A program made the translations under genes and the position numbers. Positions 62,471 to 64,000 of a stretch of DNA of 64,000 bases are shown one piece after another. Position 1 is the first letter of the stretch. Each line of letters starts with the position of its first letter. Origin of the DNA: Bin55 sp963667455 (GTDB lineage Bacteria; Pseudomonadota; Gammaproteobacteria; Pseudomonadales; Azotimanducaceae); NCBI GenBank assembly GCA_963667455.2, contig CAXXFR010000019.1:248001-312000 (forward strand). Direction: 5' to 3'. The notes below the pieces were generated by a model. That model saw nothing but the letters and a program-made list of their open reading frames with translations, did no database searches and was not told the origin of the DNA.

Positions 62471-63494
62471 AGCGAATCCTTGGGTCGGCCCACGCCAGCA
62501 TGAGATCGGAAATGAGCATTCCCACCACAGTCAAGACAGCCAACAGCATCAGAAACGAACCCGCCAAGTACATGTCTTGGGCTAGCAAGGCTCGTAGTAG
62601 TAGAGGTCCTGTAGTGGGGAGATTGAGCACCATCGACACGATCGCTTCGCCGGAGATCAGCGTGGGTAGCAGTAGTCCGATCGTGCTGATGAAAGGATTG
62701 ATGGCGATTCTGAGTGGATACTTCAGGATTAGCTTGACAGGCTTGACGCCCTTGGCACGGGCGGTCACAACATAGGGCTTGTTGAGCTCGTCGAGCAAGT
62801 TGGCTCGCAGAATCCGAATGGTTACCGCAGTTCCTCCCAACCCCACAACGACCATGGGTTGCCACACATGCTTCAGCATGTCGACGAACTTCGCGAAGTC
62901 CCACGGCGCGTTCTTGTACTCGGCGGAAAACAACCCGCCGATACTGATGCCGAAGTGCTCGTTGCCAAGATAGAGCAGAATCAGAGCTAGAAGAAAGTTC
63001 GGTATTGCGAGTCCGATCAAGGCTATGGTCGTCAGAACGTAGTCGCCAAATGTGTACTGACGTACAGCTGAATAGATGCCAAGGGGCAATGCAACCACCC
63101 AAGTGAACAGTAGTGCGGAGATGGTTATGACCAGAGTCAGTCCCATCCGCTCCCAGACGAGCTCGTTGACCGGCCGGGCGTACAACGCTGAGTAGCCCAT
63201 GTCACCGACTAGGAAATTGCCGATCCAGTGGAGGTACTGAAGGTGTATGGGTTTATCGAGGTTGTAACGGGCTTGGAGACTCTTGATCTGCTCGTCGGTT
63301 GCCTCTCTCCCCGATGCTTCCATTTGCGAAAGCATGGAAGTCACGATGTCGCCGGGAGGAAGCTGAATAACGACAAAGACGATCACGGAAATGATCAAGA
63401 GGGTGGGGATCATTCCAAACAGCCGTTTGGAGACGTACTTGAGCGTCGGTCGTTCGTTGAAGAACGCTACGACGTTCCGGTAGTAGGCGATCAT
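62463..63494 (-). CDS. oppB: Oligopeptide ABC transporter permease (OppB type)
   Basis: 343 aa from the ATG at 63494, which overlaps the upstream stop as TGATG; a frame opening at 63599 would intrude into the substrate-binding gene and has no family support. TM1 (M-I-P-T-L-L-I-I-S-V-I-V-F) is followed by the periplasmic P-P-G-D element, five more TM helices, and the EAA loop Y-V-V-T-A-R-A-K-G-V-K. Partner of the OppC-type permease in the inner membrane. Confidence 0.93.
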   Translation of the reverse strand: MIAYYRNVVAFFNERPTLKYVSKRLFGMIPTLLIISVIVFVVIQLPPGDIVTSMLSQMEASGREATDEQIKSLQARYNLDKPIHLQYLHWIGNFLVGDMGYSALYARPVNELVWERMGLTLVITISALLFTWVVALPLGIYSAVRQYTFGDYVLTTIALIGLAIPNFLLALILLYLGNEHFGISIGGLFSAEYKNAPWDFAKFVDMLKHVWQPMVVVGLGGTAVTIRILRANLLDELNKPYVVTARAKGVKPVKLILKYPLRIAINPFISTIGLLLPTLISGEAIVSMVLNLPTTGPLLLRALLAQDMYLAGSFLMLLAVLTVVGMLISDLMLAWADPRIRYE

Positions 63495-64000
63495 CAATCC
63501 GCGATCAGCGAGGCGGGGTACTCTGGAGAATCGTCTTCCTCGTCGATGTACCAGGTGGCAGGATGGTAGGAGAGTGTCCAGCGGTTGTCCCAACCCCAAA
63601 TCCCCTCAGGGGGAACTCCCTTGAGTCGTTTCTTGACGACAACTGGATGGGGAGCCAGTCCGACCGTACCGATGACCCAGAGATTCTCAGCTCCGATACG
63701 CAGCATCTTGCGTCCGAGCTCAATTTGCTCCTCTTCGTCGAGTGATCGTTTCATTCGATCATGCGTATCCTGAAGGTCCAGGATGATCGGCGGAGGTTCT
63801 TCACCGCGTTCGCCGTCGGTCATGTACCAGCGCGACCACTCGTTCCACATGCCTCGGTCCCAGCTAATCGATCGCGGAAGCCACCAATCAGGAAACAGTG
63901 GAAACAGGATGTCAGTGACCCTATCGGCGTGCCAGAGCGTCATTTGCATCTCTCCGGCTCGAGCTCGTGCGTTCTGCAGACTTCCATCGACCAATTTCAA
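63494..64000 (-). CDS. Peptide ABC transporter substrate-binding protein, C-terminal part only
   Basis: 168 residues visible; the gene continues past the right window edge. The sequence (T-L-W-H-A-D-R-V, W-D-R-G-M-W-N-E-W, E-E-E-Q-I-E-L-G-R-K-M, W-V-I-G-T-V-G-L-A-P) fits the C-terminal lobe of SBP_bac_5 proteins, the periplasmic peptide binders. First gene of the operon in the direction of transcription. Confidence 0.85.
   Translation of the reverse strand: MKLVDGSLQNARARAGEMQMTLWHADRVTDILFPLFPDWWLPRSISWDRGMWNEWSRWYMTDGERGEEPPPIILDLQDTHDRMKRSLDEEEQIELGRKMLRIGAENLWVIGTVGLAPHPVVVKKRLKGVPPEGIWGWDNRWTLSYHPATWYIDEEDDSPEYPASLIAD

Overview
The window is a bacterial chromosome segment of moderate GC, almost certainly from a gammaproteobacterium. 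From memory, the order queA-tgt-yajC-secD-secF, suhB/trmJ, iscS, ndk-rlmN-rodZ-hisS-yfgM-bamB-der, xseA, guaB-guaA, tadA, purL follows the Pseudomonas aeruginosa order over a long chromosomal stretch. Several genes expected in that backbone are absent here: cysE, iscR, iscU/iscA/hscBA/fdx, pilF and ispG. No rRNA, tRNA or CRISPR array was recognised.

Layout. 0-4.3 kb: two tandem secreted proteins built of carboxypeptidase-regulatory-like beta-sandwich modules, the first cut by the window edge. 4.3-5.6 kb: an F420/deazaflavin-type nitroreductase and an SGNH hydrolase, divergent from queA. 5.5-11.3 kb: tRNA queuosine modification (queA, tgt) and the Sec accessory complex (yajC, secD, secF). 11.3-24.3 kb: a suhB-like gene that has lost its catalytic residues, trmJ, a solitary iscS, then housekeeping genes for nucleotides, RNA methylation, cell shape, histidyl-tRNA, outer-membrane assembly and ribosome assembly, followed by an M23 peptidase and xseA on the minus strand. 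24.3-33.8 kb: an accessory block between xseA and guaB holding a decayed xseA fragment, small two-helix membrane proteins, a tandem-95-type lipoprotein, a 647-aa helical-repeat membrane protein (copy A) and a YdbS/YdbT-like PH-domain pair. 33.9-43.4 kb: guaB, guaA, an EF-G-like gene with two frameshifts, tadA, purL.

43.4-58.4 kb is the most unusual region: six tandem paralogues (B1-B6, 633-635 aa) related to copy A. Each is a membrane-anchored alpha-solenoid of about fifteen 31-33-residue repeats with A-W-x3-D-P-x2-A-type motifs. Four of the five gaps between copies carry a different decayed fragment of the purL 3' end, B1-B5 are preceded by a scar resembling the C-terminus of an IS1595-type transposase, and all six are followed by a hairpin whose stem is kept through compensatory or wobble changes. 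B1-B5 share a promoter-like sequence with an exact 17-bp spacer. B6 has lost it by a deletion that gave it a strong Shine-Dalgarno site instead. The amplified block seems to be bounded on both sides by versions of an ancestral purL/oppF convergent junction.

58.5-64 kb: a secreted HExxHxxH metalloprotease and, on the minus strand, an oligopeptide ABC transporter operon (substrate-binding protein, two permeases, two ATPases) running off the right edge.

No function can be assigned to the B family from sequence alone. The recognisable facts are membrane anchoring, protein-interaction-type repeats, one hypervariable loop and repeated local amplification. Identities and frames were judged by eye, without any database search.
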